Assembly (NCBI GenBank): GCA_026261815.1 | Contig: JAMPIT010000437.1 | Location: 6,584,001 to 6,648,000 of the forward strand | Source of the DNA: Monarcha castaneiventris obscurior | Taxonomy: Eukaryota; Chordata; Aves; Passeriformes; Monarchidae | Direction: 5' to 3' | Length of the DNA: 64,000 bases | Part shown: positions 1 to 12,750 of the stretch, piece after piece | Position numbering within the stretch: the stretch's first letter is position 1 | Layout: each line of letters begins with the position of its first letter | The notes under the pieces: model-generated | Seen by the model: the letters and a program-made list of their open reading frames with translations, nothing else | Database searches by the model: none | What the model was told of the DNA's origin: nothing | Translations under genes and position numbers: made by a program

Positions 1-3000
1 CAATGTCCCAGGCAAGTTCGTACCTAGCTTTGTCCCCATGTGCTATCCTGACACGACACTGACCCTGGAATTTCCAGCCAGAGCTGTTCCTCCCTACGCC
101 AGCCACAGCTCCCGAACTGTTTTCGACAACAAACACCAAGCCCAATGCTTTTGCAGCACCATCTGTGATATTTGGGGTGCAGCAGTCCTTCGAGCACAAC
201 TGTGCAGTAACGAGCACATTCTGCAGCTGTCTGTTGGACACGGGAGATGTAACTACAGAGCTGCTTGGGGAATTTCTGGTGCATCCATTGTTATGGTATC
301 ACAGCATTCAGACATATGAGCTGACAAATTTTGTGGCTGTAAACAGCAGAGGCTTGCTGAGAATCCGGACACTGGTGTATAAAATGGGAATGCTTTCCTA
401 ACATGAAGACAAGTGAAATCCGTATGGTCTTTCCAGGAAGTCTCTCTCAGCCCACTGGAAAGCCTGCAATTGCTATATGGGAATAGTGTAATTTCAATAT
501 TGCCAGATCCCATAAGGACTTAGCAGTGAACAGTGCATTAAATACTCGTTTTAGAAGCCAGATTTGTAAGCCTATAGAAATAGGTTTTAGGCTATGCTGC
601 TGGAATGAAATGAGAAAGGAATATCTTTATATAAATCTTTTATGATTACGGGTATGTTATCTATAGACCTCTGATCTTCAGACCTGCTCTAAGTAAAGAA
701 GGTAATTATGCTCCAGAAAGAGAATCCAGAAAGACAAAAATCACCACCAATGGTACATTTCCCAGTAGATAACAGGTCAGATTCTGTGCTCTTTTACAAC
801 TAAGGAAAGGCAGAATGACTGGAGCCCTTGGCTTCAGTCCCACAAAGCTAACTCAGGGTCATGCCAAAGCAACAGAGATCAGACTTTGATCCAATTTAAA
901 TTTCTAATTATTTTTCCCCTCAACACATGTTACGTTTTCTTCTGAAAAAGAGGATGTGGTTTCATTTTTGAGAAAACTGTGCCAAAGTGCGTAAGGAGCT
1001 GAGCCCTGCTGTGCTGGTGATAAAGCTGTGGGGAACCACCGGGGTTCCGGAGGGAGGAAGGGACCAGGAGGGATGAGGCTCTACACACCACAAATCCAGC
1101 CCACCCCTGCTGCAAGGGCCATGAATGCAAAATCCATTCACTGTGTGCCCTTTTGCACATTGTTACTGCTCCCATAGGTTGTACTCATATTACCAAACGA
1201 TTTAAACCCAAGGGGGAAAAGCCCAGCACCTTCCATGCAATGCTGGGCACAAGGAGGAAATTCGGGGGCTCTCCCATCCAGCAGCCACTCCTTCCCCCTG
1301 CACCAACCACAGCAGCAGCCTCAGGGCTGGTTTGAGATGAGATTCCTGCTTTGCTGACCCTGTACACTTCTCCTACGCAAAGAACCTTTACACTGCTTTG
1401 GAGAGAACGGGGTGGATTTTACCCAGATGGCAGAAAAATAACATTGCAGATTACTGCCATTGAAAGCCTTGTTAGACTCTTGCTGTGCAATCTCTGCCAT
1501 ATATTTTAGCAAAATACTCGCCCTACACTCCAAAATCTCATTAAAAATCAAATTTAAAATGGAAACATTCACCCTTTCTATCTTATAAGCTTATTGCATG
1601 TGTTACATGTGGGTGGTGAGCATGTTAGGTACAATTTAGAACATAATTTCCAGAGAATTGAAATGTCACCAAGGAAAGGATTGTAAATAATGAAAGTTTG
1701 AAAGGAATCTGAGATCTTCATAACAGATAATCACATTTTAATTCTGACTTATGGCTCATCCAATTGCCTACAGTTAGAGAAAAACAATTTCTTTTTCTTA
1801 TTATATGGAAATCAGATGAATCAGATGAAAAGCCATCAACATTGCAGCTTGGAAAACATATACCAATGTTCAGTGATGTGAGCAAAGCCCATGAAACTGC
1901 TTCAGTTTGTGATCCTTTTTATTGGTTTTCCTCAAATATTTATAAGAGATCTGTGTTCATAAAAATGTTAGTTGAAAAGTTTTCTAGAGATATCACAGAT
2001 CACACAATTGTTGAGGTTGGAAAAGCAAGTTCATGGAAGGACTCCTACTGAGTTAGGCTGCTAGGAAAAGCTGGAAATCTCTTTTCCTCTCTGTAGGCTT
2101 TTCAGAGAGTCAGCCAAGGACCAAAATTAGTATTAGATCACATGGTTTCTCAATCATGGGGTTGGAAGAATGACTATTGAATGGTAAATAGTCAGAGTGA
2201 ATAGTTTATCCATAGCCCCAACAGGCAGGAATATGCTGGCATAATGCTTCGGATCTGATTTGAATATAAAAAACAAAATGCAGAGACATCAAACACTCTT
2301 TTAGTATAATTAGGAAAAGTAAAATTGGACAAAATGCATCAAATAAATTATTGCAAATGCTTTGCCTAATGACTGTTACCACAAAGACAGGCTGCAGTGT
2401 CCAAGAAAAACAAGGGCAGAGGATTTCACTGCCTAGACATGTTCTGATTTTGGTTCAAGCCTGTTTCTCTCTTGTTGTTCCCAAAAACCTTGAAGCTTTA
2501 TACTAAGGAATTGTCACTAACTGGGGCTTTTTGCAGCTGGGAGACCCACTCAGGGAGAATTTCTGACACAAGCCATCACCCACAAGCAAAAAAGGTAAGA
2601 CAAGCCATAAAGGTAATCTTTTGTGTAAAGTCCATCCCCACTGCAAAGAAAAGCTGTATCCCAGAGTGTCCATCAGCCCATGAGCAGGGAGGGAGAGAGG
2701 ACCTCAGGATGCATTTGCCTCCCCCTTGTAACTTCTTGCCTTTTGCCACAGCCCTGTGAATTTTCCAGTTCCCCTTGCCCAGGGCTGCTGAATTAAACAC
2801 ACACTGATGCTCATGCACGTACACACACCATCTGAGGGAGGACAAAAAAAAATAGCTGCAGAGCAAATTCCAAATAACTCATTTTACTCATTAGGTTCTC
2901 CAGATATCTTACTCTAGGTCCTCTGCCATCCTGCATTTTGCTAAACAAAATCAAGACCTGTGCTTTCTCATTCTCTTCCTAAAAGAGATTGTACAAAACT

Positions 3001-4089
3001 ATGGCAAGCACCTTCAGTTACCGACCCAGGAACACTCCACAAACATGGATGGTACAGCAGGGTCACAGAGAGAGCCCTCATTGCTCCCAAAGGCTGCATC
3101 CCAGTTTCCACTGGCTCCCCAGGAGCAGCAGTGCAAACCCTGCTGGGTGAGTGTGCGTGTCCTGGGGTGGCCAGGGGACATCCGAGACACACCACAGACC
3201 TGTAAATAACTGTTTTTACTGTTGAGTGTCTAACCCCAGAGTTAGGGAATGAAAAGAAAAACAAAAATCACTTTGTATTGATTCAAAGCAGCATTTTTCC
3301 ATGTTTTCTTGGCAAGAGAGAATTGTGGTAACAAGCCAAAAAGAAAAATGGTATCTGTTTAAGATCTGGATGGACTGAAGATGGACGAAACAGTCCATTT
3401 GCATTTGTTAACCCTTGGCCTGATTGAAGCTGGGCTGCTCTGTACCTGAGAATACCGTATCGAATGTTTAAAAAAGTAGTCAATTTCCCCCCCTCCCCTT
3501 GTTCTCCACCAGGCAAACTCCCAAACAGTTCACTGACAAACACCCTTTGCATCTTCATGACTCCCTTCCCACCCACGTCTTCCTTTTTCCAAGCTTTCCT
3601 TTCTGCTGAGAACCCGCCTCTCTGGGGGGAGATGCTTTGCCATAAAGACACGATTGTTTGAGATCCCAGTGTTGGCCTAGTTCAGCACTTGATGTCATTC
3701 CTTCAATTACCAGCACTGAATTGCCTTTGTATTCAACAGGACAAAAACAAGGAAATGAATGAAAAATCCCATCTATGATGATACAGGACCCTGTCAGAAG
3801 CCATCAGACATTCCATCTCCACTCATATCCTCCAGAAAAAATAACCTTTCCATGAATTTAGACCCCTGACGTCAACCATAGGCTGCTCTAGGTAAACACA
3901 AGGAGACAGAGCAAAAGCACTGGTTTGGGGCTGTCCTGGGATGCTTTGTGACAGCAAATGAGACCATTTTACTGTTAAAAAAGAAGAGTATTGTGTGGAT
4001 ATGGAACGTTTCCAAACAAGAGGCAAGGTGAATTTCTTACACACTGCAAAACTGACTGGTAAATTTTTTTAATAACTACATATGTTTTA
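1..4089. other. Unique non-coding sequence, no supported gene
   Basis: Moderate-GC, high-complexity sequence. Open frames on both strands are under about 125 codons, overlap one another in different frames and resemble no protein family I recognise. No pair of exon-like segments with matching splice sites was seen. A short CA-rich patch lies near 2797-2830. Nothing else can be supported here. Confidence 0.7.
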
Positions 4090-4375
4090 TTATCTTGGAC
4101 TTTTTAAAGCCTCACATCTCTAATTGTAGTAGTAATTATTAGCTCAGTTAATGAAAGCTTTGGAAACAAGATTGTGTGGGAGTATTTCGAGTCATGAGTT
4201 AAGTCTTTTAACTCAGTAATTGCCAAGGATTAATTCATTTTTCCGTTTACGCGCCGAAAAGCTGAAATATTATTTCCTTGAAATGTATTTGTGCTTGGCA
4301 GTTCTGAGTTAATTACAACTCCGTGAACCCCTTTAAATCAAATTCAGAGGTTTCCAGGTGTGCATATCATGAGGT
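4090..4375. other. AT-rich high-complexity block, candidate conserved non-coding element
   Basis: The block is rich in homeodomain-type cores (TAATTA, TTAATT, ATTAAT) and is free of simple repeats or recognisable transposon sequence. It contains an isolated tight group of four CpGs at about 4243-4257 (core TTTACGCGCCGAAAAG), which is unusual in AT-rich vertebrate DNA where CpG normally decays. This texture is typical of deeply conserved enhancers, but conservation itself is not visible in one sequence. No open frame of note. Confidence 0.3.
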
Positions 4376-5560
4376 CCTGGTAAATCCTTCAGCATCTGCT
4401 TGGAAAAGGATTACTGAACTTGAGTGATGATGGTGTTCTCTGAAGGTCTGCCTGTTCTGGATCTACAGCCATTAAAGGCACTACAAGTGCAATGGCAGTA
4501 AAAAGCTTAGGCTTGTGGAAGTTCTCACATAAATAAGGATTATACTCATGAACGTCTGGTTTGGAAATCATCCACCTTAATTTTTCTGGATGGAGACAAG
4601 GCCTTGGTCAAAGCCCTGCAAAAATACAAGTGTATAAATCACTGGTTTACCAGCTATGACTGGTGGAAGAAGCTGCACTTCCACAAGGAGCTGCAACAAC
4701 CACAGCCCATCTCTGAGCTAACCTGGGCTGACATTTGGCCCACTTCTGTCATTACAACCACACGTGGCTCCCTCTGGGCTCTCTCTGTGGCTCTCCTACG
4801 TGAGGACTGAAAGAGAGCACAAAGAGAGGGACACAGGGAGAGCCAAGGAGGTGCAAAGGACACCCTGCACCAGTGGAGCTCTGCCTCCCTGCACACCCTC
4901 AGGCCCATAGAAACGGGTTTGAGGTAGCCCAGCACCCAGCCCATCTTCTCTCCTGAGCCACACCTTTCCCACAGCGCTCCCAGCTTCCCTGCCAGGAGCA
5001 TATGGAGGCACCTTCCCTCTCAAACTCAGAAGGACTGAGAGCAGGAAAGGGACCAAAAGGGCATTTCTTTCCCAGTGGCAAGGAATAATTTCTTCAAAGC
5101 CACAGAGAGCATCTCCTGGAGAGTGCTGATCCTCCTGCTGCCCATCACCATGGCTCTTTATCTATCCCTGGTGGTGATTTCCTCTTCCTTAAGGATGCTC
5201 CCAAGCACTAGCACATCCCCAAGCTGCTTCCTGGCCCAGTTAACCTTTGCTTTCCTGACTCAGGGCTCCAGCATCTGCTAACCCAGAACCCTCCCTGCCC
5301 TGGGAGACAGCAGGGTTTGCCAGAACAGCACAGCACTCTGCTCTGGTGCCACAGTGGAGGATGAGCCACATCACCACAGGGAAAGAAGCAGCCGTGTCAC
5401 AAAAGGCACTGACATCTGTTCTGGGCCTCCAACAACACATTTTACAATTCCTGCAATGCACTGAATCCCACTCCTGGGTCCTGATCCTTGCTTCCAGCAC
5501 AATTTCTGTATTTTCTCCACTGAGATTCAAACATAAAAGACCAAATGTGGTCTAATTTCC
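4376..5560. other. Unique sequence of higher GC, no supported gene
   Basis: More GC-rich than its neighbours and carrying several overlapping open frames of 60-115 codons on both strands. None has a recognisable domain, and the frames overlap each other on opposite strands, as expected from low stop-codon density. Nothing else seen. Confidence 0.6.
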
Positions 5561-5620
5561 TGGGTTTTTTTGTTTGTGGGTTTTTTTTTTGTTTGTTTGT
5601 TTGTTTGTTTGGTTTTTTAT
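5561..5620 (-). repeat. T/G-rich low-complexity tract with (GTTT)5
   Basis: A run of ten T is followed by five exact GTTT units at 5591-5610, flanked by further T/G-rich sequence. Read on the minus strand it is an A-rich (AAAC)n tract, a form that can be the tail of a retroposon. No retroposon body could be recognised on the side where it should lie, so it is called only as a simple repeat. Confidence 0.85.
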
Positions 5621-6060
5621 AACAGTTGCTTGCAATCTAGGTGAGGAAACCGGGATGCTGATCCAGCTGGAGAGAGGTGTCTGCTTGCAGCCCTGATGCA
5701 GAAGCCTGCACAGACAATATTCAAAGTATGGTCCCATCCTAGGTGTATCCTGTGGCTCACTCACTCCAAACTGGAGATGTTGCCTAGGTTCCCACTCCAC
5801 ACTGCAGCAGAGAACCAGTCAGCCCTGGGATGTGGTTGTCACCCTGGGTCTTACCAAATGGCAGCAAGGGTGGCAGCTACCTTGAAAATGCCCAAATCAC
5901 TGAGCATATTTAACCCTCTGCCTTTGGCTAAGCCTGGCAAGGAGATGAGACTTTCCAGGCTGAAAATTGTTGGAACAACCTGTTCAGAGACAAACCCACT
6001 CAGCTAGAAGCTGGACTGGGGCCAAAAAGAACTCCTCGACTTTCAGTGCTCTCTCTCTCA
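5621..6060. other. Unique non-coding sequence
   Basis: Mixed composition. A 103-codon open frame crosses this stretch but has no recognisable domain and no convincing splice or start context. Nothing else seen. Confidence 0.55.
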
Positions 6061-6890
6061 ACTAGAACATTGTATTCCCATATTTGTTGTGGTCTATTAC
6101 TCCTTATTGTTAATTCAAGGTTTATTAAAAATTAACATCTGTTAACCAGAGATTCTTATCTCATCCAGACTTTTAAAATTCTTGAGTGCCAATTACCCTG
6201 GACTGCTAAACGAAAAAAGTGTAACTACTAAATCGTGTTGAGCATTTTCTTTAGTGGTTATTAATCTGAAAATTATTTCCTTTTCCTCATCTAGTGTGAG
6301 CACAGCTCTCTGCCGCTGTTTAAAAACAGCACAGAAAATTTTAATCAAACTTGTTTGGCTTTTCTCTGCATCATTACACTAAATTAAATCAATAACTTTC
6401 ACGTGGGAGGGAGAAATCCATGATTTTCTTGTTAGCTATTTGTGCAATTATCTTTCTTCATTAAAGACACCTGAGACCCCTGCCAGAATATATATTAATA
6501 TATAGTCCAACTTTTAAACTGCTTTCTTTATTATTCATGGTTTTTTTGAGTGCTGTTGCTAACTGTCACATCAGAGGTCTGGCGGGTTATAAGTGGGATC
6601 ATTAAAAATAGCTCATTTTAGTAATAATGCAGCACAGTTCATATTTTATTCTGTATTTAACAGTCCACAGGAGACTCTCATGCTTTCTCATTTGCCAGAT
6701 TGTCTCTTCTAAATGTCATTGTCAACCACTCACATCCAGTTCATCCTCCTGAGCAAAATGGCTTTCATAAAGCCTACCATAACCAAAGCAGCTAAACAGA
6801 TGGCAGACTGCATCCCTGCAATTTCCTCAGGCTTGAGTTTCATCCCTTTAAAATAATAGCTCCCCTTGAAGTAAGTATGTTCCTTTGTAT
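6061..6890. other. Long AT-rich block resembling conserved non-coding sequence
   Basis: About 830 bp of high-complexity AT-rich DNA without simple repeats or known transposon sequence. It has many TTAAT/ATTAA homeodomain cores, a perfect 16-bp TA palindrome around TTAA at 6489-6504, and near-complete absence of long open frames on either strand. It is one of the most enhancer-like textures in the window. The call is inference from composition; cross-species alignment would decide. Confidence 0.35.
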
Positions 6891-8605
6891 TAAAACATGA
6901 AATACAATAAATACAGAGGCTATGGAGCAGTTCACTCAGTCACTGAATCAGCAAGATAAATAAATGCAGGAGCAGGTAAGGAGACTGGAGAGGGTCCTCA
7001 ACACACACTGACTCAAGGTGGTCTGGGCTTCATGCTGAGAACTAAATTCAAATTTCAGTCCCTGTGTTTAGACTCACTGAAGCAACGCTTTTCTGGAGCT
7101 AATCAACTCCCCGTGGCAATTCCTTATGACACAGAGGTGAAAAGAGTGAATATTTCAGCACGAGAAATGGAAAGCAGCAGTGACCCGGGTGTCTCGGTGA
7201 CGTGCCATGGCTGGCACACGTGCCTTCGCACCCTCTTGTCCCTGAGGACAATGGTCAGGCTTTACCAGGGGGGTGTAGATGCTTCTAGGACATGGGTTCT
7301 GTTATTTGCTAGTGGGGCCTTTGTGCTTCTCTCCCACTAGGCCTAAAAACCTCAACCTGAGCCTCACAAGAGCGAGGCAGCATTGGGCACACAGGAAATA
7401 GAACGAGGCAAGTGAGGAAAATGGGTGCAGAAACATGAGTGCCTTTGGATCTGGGCTTTTGCTCCGAGGAGAAACTAAACTGCAGCCCACCCCCTCTGTC
7501 CAGAGTCTAAAAAAATACAAATCATGAGGTCCTGCAGATGGGGTGTGGGCAGCCTCATGCCAACAAAACCACAGCAGCTTCATCCTAGACAGGACCAGCC
7601 CTGCTCTTCTTTCCCCCCCCCAATCACCCTCTGCTGTCCTGCTTTCCACATATGTTCAGGAAAACGACTGAGAAAGCTGAATGCCCCTCTTCTGTGACAT
7701 TCTCAGCCCCGCAGTGTAGGTTGTAAACCCCTTACAGAGCAATGACCTTTGTTGCCACTGGAAAAACAGCTACGAGCATGGGTTCCTGAAGAGACCAAGA
7801 AAGCCGTATTTGGTCATCTCAACAGATCCTGCAGTTTAAACTCTGACTTCTGAGAGTTCAGCACCTCTGAAAATTCATGCCAAGCTCCTGAGCTAGTGCC
7901 AAGGAAGGGGCAGGTGGATATGGGACAGCCACTGCTGCCCTGGCTGAGGCTGCTGCTTGGCCAGACACGTGTAACTCAACGGAGAACCGCTGCTCTTCCC
8001 AAAGCTGAAGCCAAAGGACTAAAGAGATTCCGTGCATCAGCCCCTGCCCACTGCTTCTCCAGGAGCAGCTTTCTATTGAGCTTTAACCCCACTAACGTTC
8101 TGCTCCTGGCCTTTGAGAAGCCCCAACCTTGAAATGCTGCCTGTGAGCATTTTGCAAACTGGCTATGCCTGGATTACAAAGGGGAGGTAAAAATGTTGGT
8201 CCATGCAGCCACAGCTCCTAGTTTGGAATGACCAGTTCTAGTTCCATCTCCTTGCCCATCTGATTTATTTTGATTATAAACTGCAACCCTCACTGCAGTT
8301 TATACAGTTCTTAGTGTAAGGAGATGCTAATCTCTGTGTGGGTAACTGAGAGTAAATCAACATCACAAGAATATATTAGTTAAACTGTTCCATTCAAGGA
8401 GATTAAGAGAAGAAGATTATACTACTATTAAACTTTTTAAAGTTCAATAAATGCTGTTGTCATGCCTGTTCCTCTTTCCAGGGATATTATTTTGTTGCAG
8501 GGTTATACAGTGTCTTTGCAATGAGCCTCAAAGTTCTTCCAGAGTAACTCCCTTCTCTGATACAGCCACCTCAGGGGCTGGCCCACGACAGATGTTCAGC
8601 ATCAC
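6891..8605. other. Unique non-coding sequence
   Basis: Contains only short overlapping open frames (up to 115 codons) with no recognisable family. A run of eight C lies at about 7613-7621. No gene, RNA or repeat can be supported. Confidence 0.6.
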
Positions 8606-8935
8606 ACTGGGGCACAAGTAATAATAGTACTCACAGCACTGACATAGCGTTTTATACTTTCAAAGCACTTAAATTAATTAGTTACAGAGCTAAACTATAG
8701 GTTCGGGCAGGATGTGAAAAAGAGAAGTATATCCCGTGGAAACTACAGGGGGAATTTAGGGAAATGTAATGTAATTACCCAATTTGGAACCTGACCAGAG
8801 CAATGCTGCTCCAAATGCCATGGGACCTCTCTGACCACACATGGTCAGGACCTCGGCTTCGTGTCTGCTCCAAAAGTTGAGGACAGCCCTAACAAAATGT
8901 GCTCAGTCATCAGGTACAGGAAAGGGATGATTATA
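8606..8935 (+). repeat. Ancient interspersed repeat (LINE-tail or SINE-like), degraded
   Basis: Two themes that I recall as recurring in old amniote repeats appear in order. A 'tacatagcgctttatactttcaaagcactt' type segment lies at about 8644-8672. A segment reading 'ccatgggacctctctgacc' followed by 'tggtcaggacctcgg' lies at 8818-8855. Their collinear spacing suggests one element of roughly 330 bp rather than chance. The family name is not certain; an L3/CR1-like tail or an old SINE are the options. Both ends are diffuse. Confidence 0.45.
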
Positions 8936-10007
8936 TAAAATCCGGTTGCTCCCCTAGACACCTCACAGCTACAGGAGCCCATATCAACTCAGACCTCAGG
9001 AACTTCCAAACCTTTTCAATTAAACTATTCCAACTTTTGATGATATTTACAAATGATCCATCTCATAATTCCATTAATTGGTCTTAACTGGGTTAAAATC
9101 CCCAAGCAATTACTCATCTCAGCCATTCCCCTCTGCACCCCTCCAGCACACACACGTGTACCCTCATTTTGGCTAAAACAAGCACCTCAGGTGGTTGTGT
9201 TGCTGAGCTACAGCATTGCTCCAAGCCAGTTTGGAAATGTTAATGCCATGTAGACATGCAAATGTCACCAGGGACCAATTTTAGGATGCACAAAAGAGGG
9301 ACCACTAATTGGAAGGAAGTGGGAGAAAGTGATTACAATTCCTGCTCACCTCAGCGGTGCCGCAGGAGAGGAGGCAAAACGCTGACAAAACCCAGTCAGT
9401 CCTGCTGGCAGTGCTTGATGTGTGCCACGTGCCAGAGTGGTGGGGACAGGGCCATTGCAGCTTCACAAAACGTGTAGGGTGGTAACCCCCCTGTGCTGAT
9501 TTGGGGCAGAACGCTCACAGCCTGATGTTTCTTCACACAGCTGGATCCAGCAATACCTGGGTGTGGGTCCTGAGGGATCTTTGGCTAAATTTGAAACAAA
9601 AAATGCAAGAAGGAGCTGCTGTCAGCTGCCTTTCCAAGCAGCCTGGGAATTCAGCTTAGCTCAGAGAGCCCGGAGCAGCTCTGGGATGGTCAGAGGGAGA
9701 AAGGGGCAGATGGGGAACCTGTCTGGCAGACTGAGCACCAAGGGGTCTCTTGTGCCTGTCAAGAAGTTTGGACTCTCAGGTCTCATCATCAGTCATCATC
9801 ACACTGACTACTGAGTGCTGTGAGTGTAGGGAGTAAGGAGACAATTTGCTATAAACATTAAAACAAGAAAAGAGAAAGAAAATTGGCCCAACTGGTTTAT
9901 TTTTCTCAAAAAATGTTACATTTTGTTAATGGAGTTTTTCAGCATGTGGAAAAAGCTCATAAAGGACAGCTCTTGGTAATATCACACTCTCCTCTGACAG
10001 ACTGCAG
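8936..10007. other. Unique non-coding sequence
   Basis: The first 170 bp (to about 9110) is AT-rich with ATTAATTGG-type homeodomain cores and looks element-like. The rest is mixed composition with open frames under 85 codons. No gene supported. Confidence 0.5.
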
Positions 10008-10107
10008 GGACCAAATCCTCTCATTTACACCTCGGTCACATAAGCATCACTCCATCAACTTCTACAGATATATTTGTGATTCTTACTAGCGCAAGTAAAA
10101 CCAAGCT
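10008..10107. repeat. Degraded ancient repeat of the 'fatty' gaagt-aatgg type
   Basis: Reads ggaccaaatcctctcattta followed by a degraded 'cacc-agtgtaa ... ctcca-t-aactt' pattern and later 'gatt-ttact-gcgcaagtaa'. I recall a sauropsid repeat theme with alternating 'tttacaccagtgtaa' and 'cattgacttcaatggagt' stretches that this resembles. The family name is unknown to me, and the copy is too eroded to orient. Related remnants are listed near 37229, 40966, 49491, 57806 and 61636. Confidence 0.35.
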
Positions 10108-12630
10108 CAGAACTTTCCTTCCATTTTCAACTCTCTAGCATTCTCATCTCTTGCAGACCTTTCAATCCAGAGCAGAACATGTCTGGAGTTTATTTACCCA
10201 ATATATTAATTCTGGTTGTGTTTGCAAACACTGTCCCTGGTGGGGAATCCTCTCCATGCCTGAACCGCAGCATTTGCCACGCAAACGAGTCCAAGCTCAG
10301 ATTGCTCTGCACATAAATCTCCCCTCAGCACCACCAGCACAGCCCCTTCTGAAACAACAATCCTCTGCTTATAGGGCTGTCCTGACAGCTATAATTAGGT
10401 TGTTCCCTCAATACTCAGCTTTGGCCATCATCTTGTTGGCATTTCCCTGCTGTGGTTTTCCATGCCTTGATTGAGCAATACAGGACCATGCTACCCCCAG
10501 CACTGGTGTACCAAGGGTAGTGTCCTCCACCCAAAATGACCACACCACAGTAACCAGTGAGACCTCCAAGGTATCTCCTGTGAAATTAGACTGTTTTGTG
10601 TAGTTTAGAGAACTCTTATAGGATTAAAATTCACTTGTCCTCATGCTATAACTTGGAAGTGACCAAGCAGCAGGCAGGAGGAGGAAAGAGACCTCTTCTC
10701 ATTAGAGGCTGCTGTTTGTTGGGTGAAAATAACAGGTCTGAAGCTTAACAACTCTGAGTGACTCAACAGGACCCAGCAAGGACGAGGGATCCAATCTCAG
10801 CATGATGGATGTGCCCAGCTCTGTCACACGTGTGCTGTAATGAGCTGCCAGGGCACCGGGGCACCAGCAGCTCTGCTGGTTTGCTTCCACTGAGAAGGAC
10901 TCTGCTCTGGTTTGGGTAATGAGCTCCCTTGTACACACAGAAAACAGGCACAAAAAAGTTCTCTGGGTGTCTTCAACAGCACAGGCTCCTGCAAACACAT
11001 CCCATCTGACCTTCTGCCACTGCACCAGCCTTTCACAAAATCTGGAGTCATATTCAAGGTCCAGCTCTTGTTATCTCTCTGGGAGGGTCAGATGCAAATG
11101 TGACTTCGTGGTGCTGTTAGTGGGGTGCACAGGGAGTCACTCAGAGCCCATCTGCACAGACAGCCTTTGCCCCCAGGCATGCTGCCCCAGGCCCTCTGCA
11201 GCAGGACACAACCAGTGGCTTTTGACTCTGTCAGATGGCACCAAACCAGAGATGCATCTTCTGGGGATGTTTTCATGTTTTGCAGTTTTTGTAGAAGGGT
11301 CACTGGTTGGATCTAAAGTACTCCCAAGAGCATGGGTATGTTTCACGTTTCCTTTTAAGTAGATACTTTAAAGAGAGCCTTATGTTATGCCCAGTCAGGC
11401 AGGAACTGCAAAATAAATTAGGGCAGGGTGCTGGTCAGCCTTTAGCAGATCCCACAGTGACTTCAGCAGGAGCTGTGCTATGGACAGAGCTCACCCTCGA
11501 GTGACCAGGGTGAGAGAAAAGGCTGTGTGTGCACAGCCTGCCCTTGGGAGAGGCTGGGGCACCGTGAGTCATCCCTAGTCCTGCTTTACCCCTTTTCTGG
11601 CTGCATATAGCAGTAAATAACCACAATATAAAAATGGTGCAGCTTACTCTCATGGCCTTCCACATTTCCTAGAGAAATAAGCCAGTTTCTGTGCTCATCA
11701 GGGGTTGGGGAAAGACAGGGGAAGTCCAGAGGAGGTCTGACTTCCCAAAGTAGCAGACAACAATAGTGCACCTTGTTCAGCTGGCTTTGCTTTAGCACTG
11801 CTTTGTGTCAAAATCTCTCTGGTAACACTGAAGCTGGGGCTCAAAGCAGGTTGTCACCCCCTGAGCTGTCACCCCCCCCAGGAGGGGTGACCCTCGGCTG
11901 TACTGGGGAGCCTTGTATCCCTCTCTCCTGCTCTCATCCCACTCCACACTTCCACACGATTTTCTTTTACATCAACCCATTTTACTTTGCCAGATAAGCT
12001 ATCTTTCAGTGAAAGGAAGGGAATTAGGTTTCATCAACGAGCTTTTCAACAAGTTGTCACCACCTCAATGATTTAGGGTAGGCAGAACACCTCATATTCC
12101 CAGCTGCCCTCATGGCACTGCAAGCTGCCAGTCAGTGTGAAAGCATAGCCCACTACAGCATCTGGAAAGGTTAGAGTTGAAATGTTTTCACAGAAAGATA
12201 ATCAAGCCATAAGATAAATGCCTCATCAGGAGGAAATGTCAGCTCCTGAATGAGGACAGTTATTATATAAGACATTTCTTTACCTAAAGGAAGCAGGTTA
12301 ATACACCTCCAAATTACTATTTATCACACCATATAATGTTCAATTTCCAGTGCAATTTCCACCATGCTTTCTATTGCATGTGTGGAAATCAGTTCAGAGA
12401 TGAGTGAATCCTTTCTTCTGTGTGTTTACAGCAGCACGTAAACTAATTAAGACAAGCCACAACAAAGCGAAAGACCATGTGACAAAGAAAAATAACAACG
12501 TGAGATGGGCTTTTAAAAAAATGTCAGCCCTGTGCAAGGCCTTGTGTGTTCAAATTTAACACATCACTTTAACACATCATCTTTTGCAGCTTTAATAGGA
12601 AAGACTCAAGAGGGAGTGTGCTTGGGTTCC
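10108..12630. other. Unique non-coding sequence
   Basis: A cluster of overlapping open frames on both strands at 10700-11800 (up to 147 codons) reflects low stop density in GC-richer DNA, not a gene: opposite-strand frames cover the same bases and none has a recognisable domain. 12410-12520 is AT-rich and element-like. Nothing else seen. Confidence 0.55.
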
Positions 12631-12720
12631 AGCAGGGAAGGCAGAGGGGCAGAGTGAAGAGGAGCTCAGAGCAAAGAGCTTGCGAGGAGCACAAAAGGCA
12701 TTTAAAAAAATGTCTCGAAG

Positions 12721-12750
12721 GACTCATCAGCAGACGTGAGGTATAAAAGC
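12721..12750 (+). promoter_or_regulatory. TATA-like box with adjacent CRE-like site
   Basis: A strong TATA match (TATAAAAG, 12742-12749) sits directly downstream of CAGACGTGAG (12731-12740), a CRE-like ACGT core, and a GACTCATC AP-1-like core at 12721. About 25-30 bp downstream the sequence turns purine- and GC-richer. The combination is suggestive, but no first exon, CpG island or open frame follows that I can support, and other TATAAAAG strings occur by chance in the window. Confidence 0.2.
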
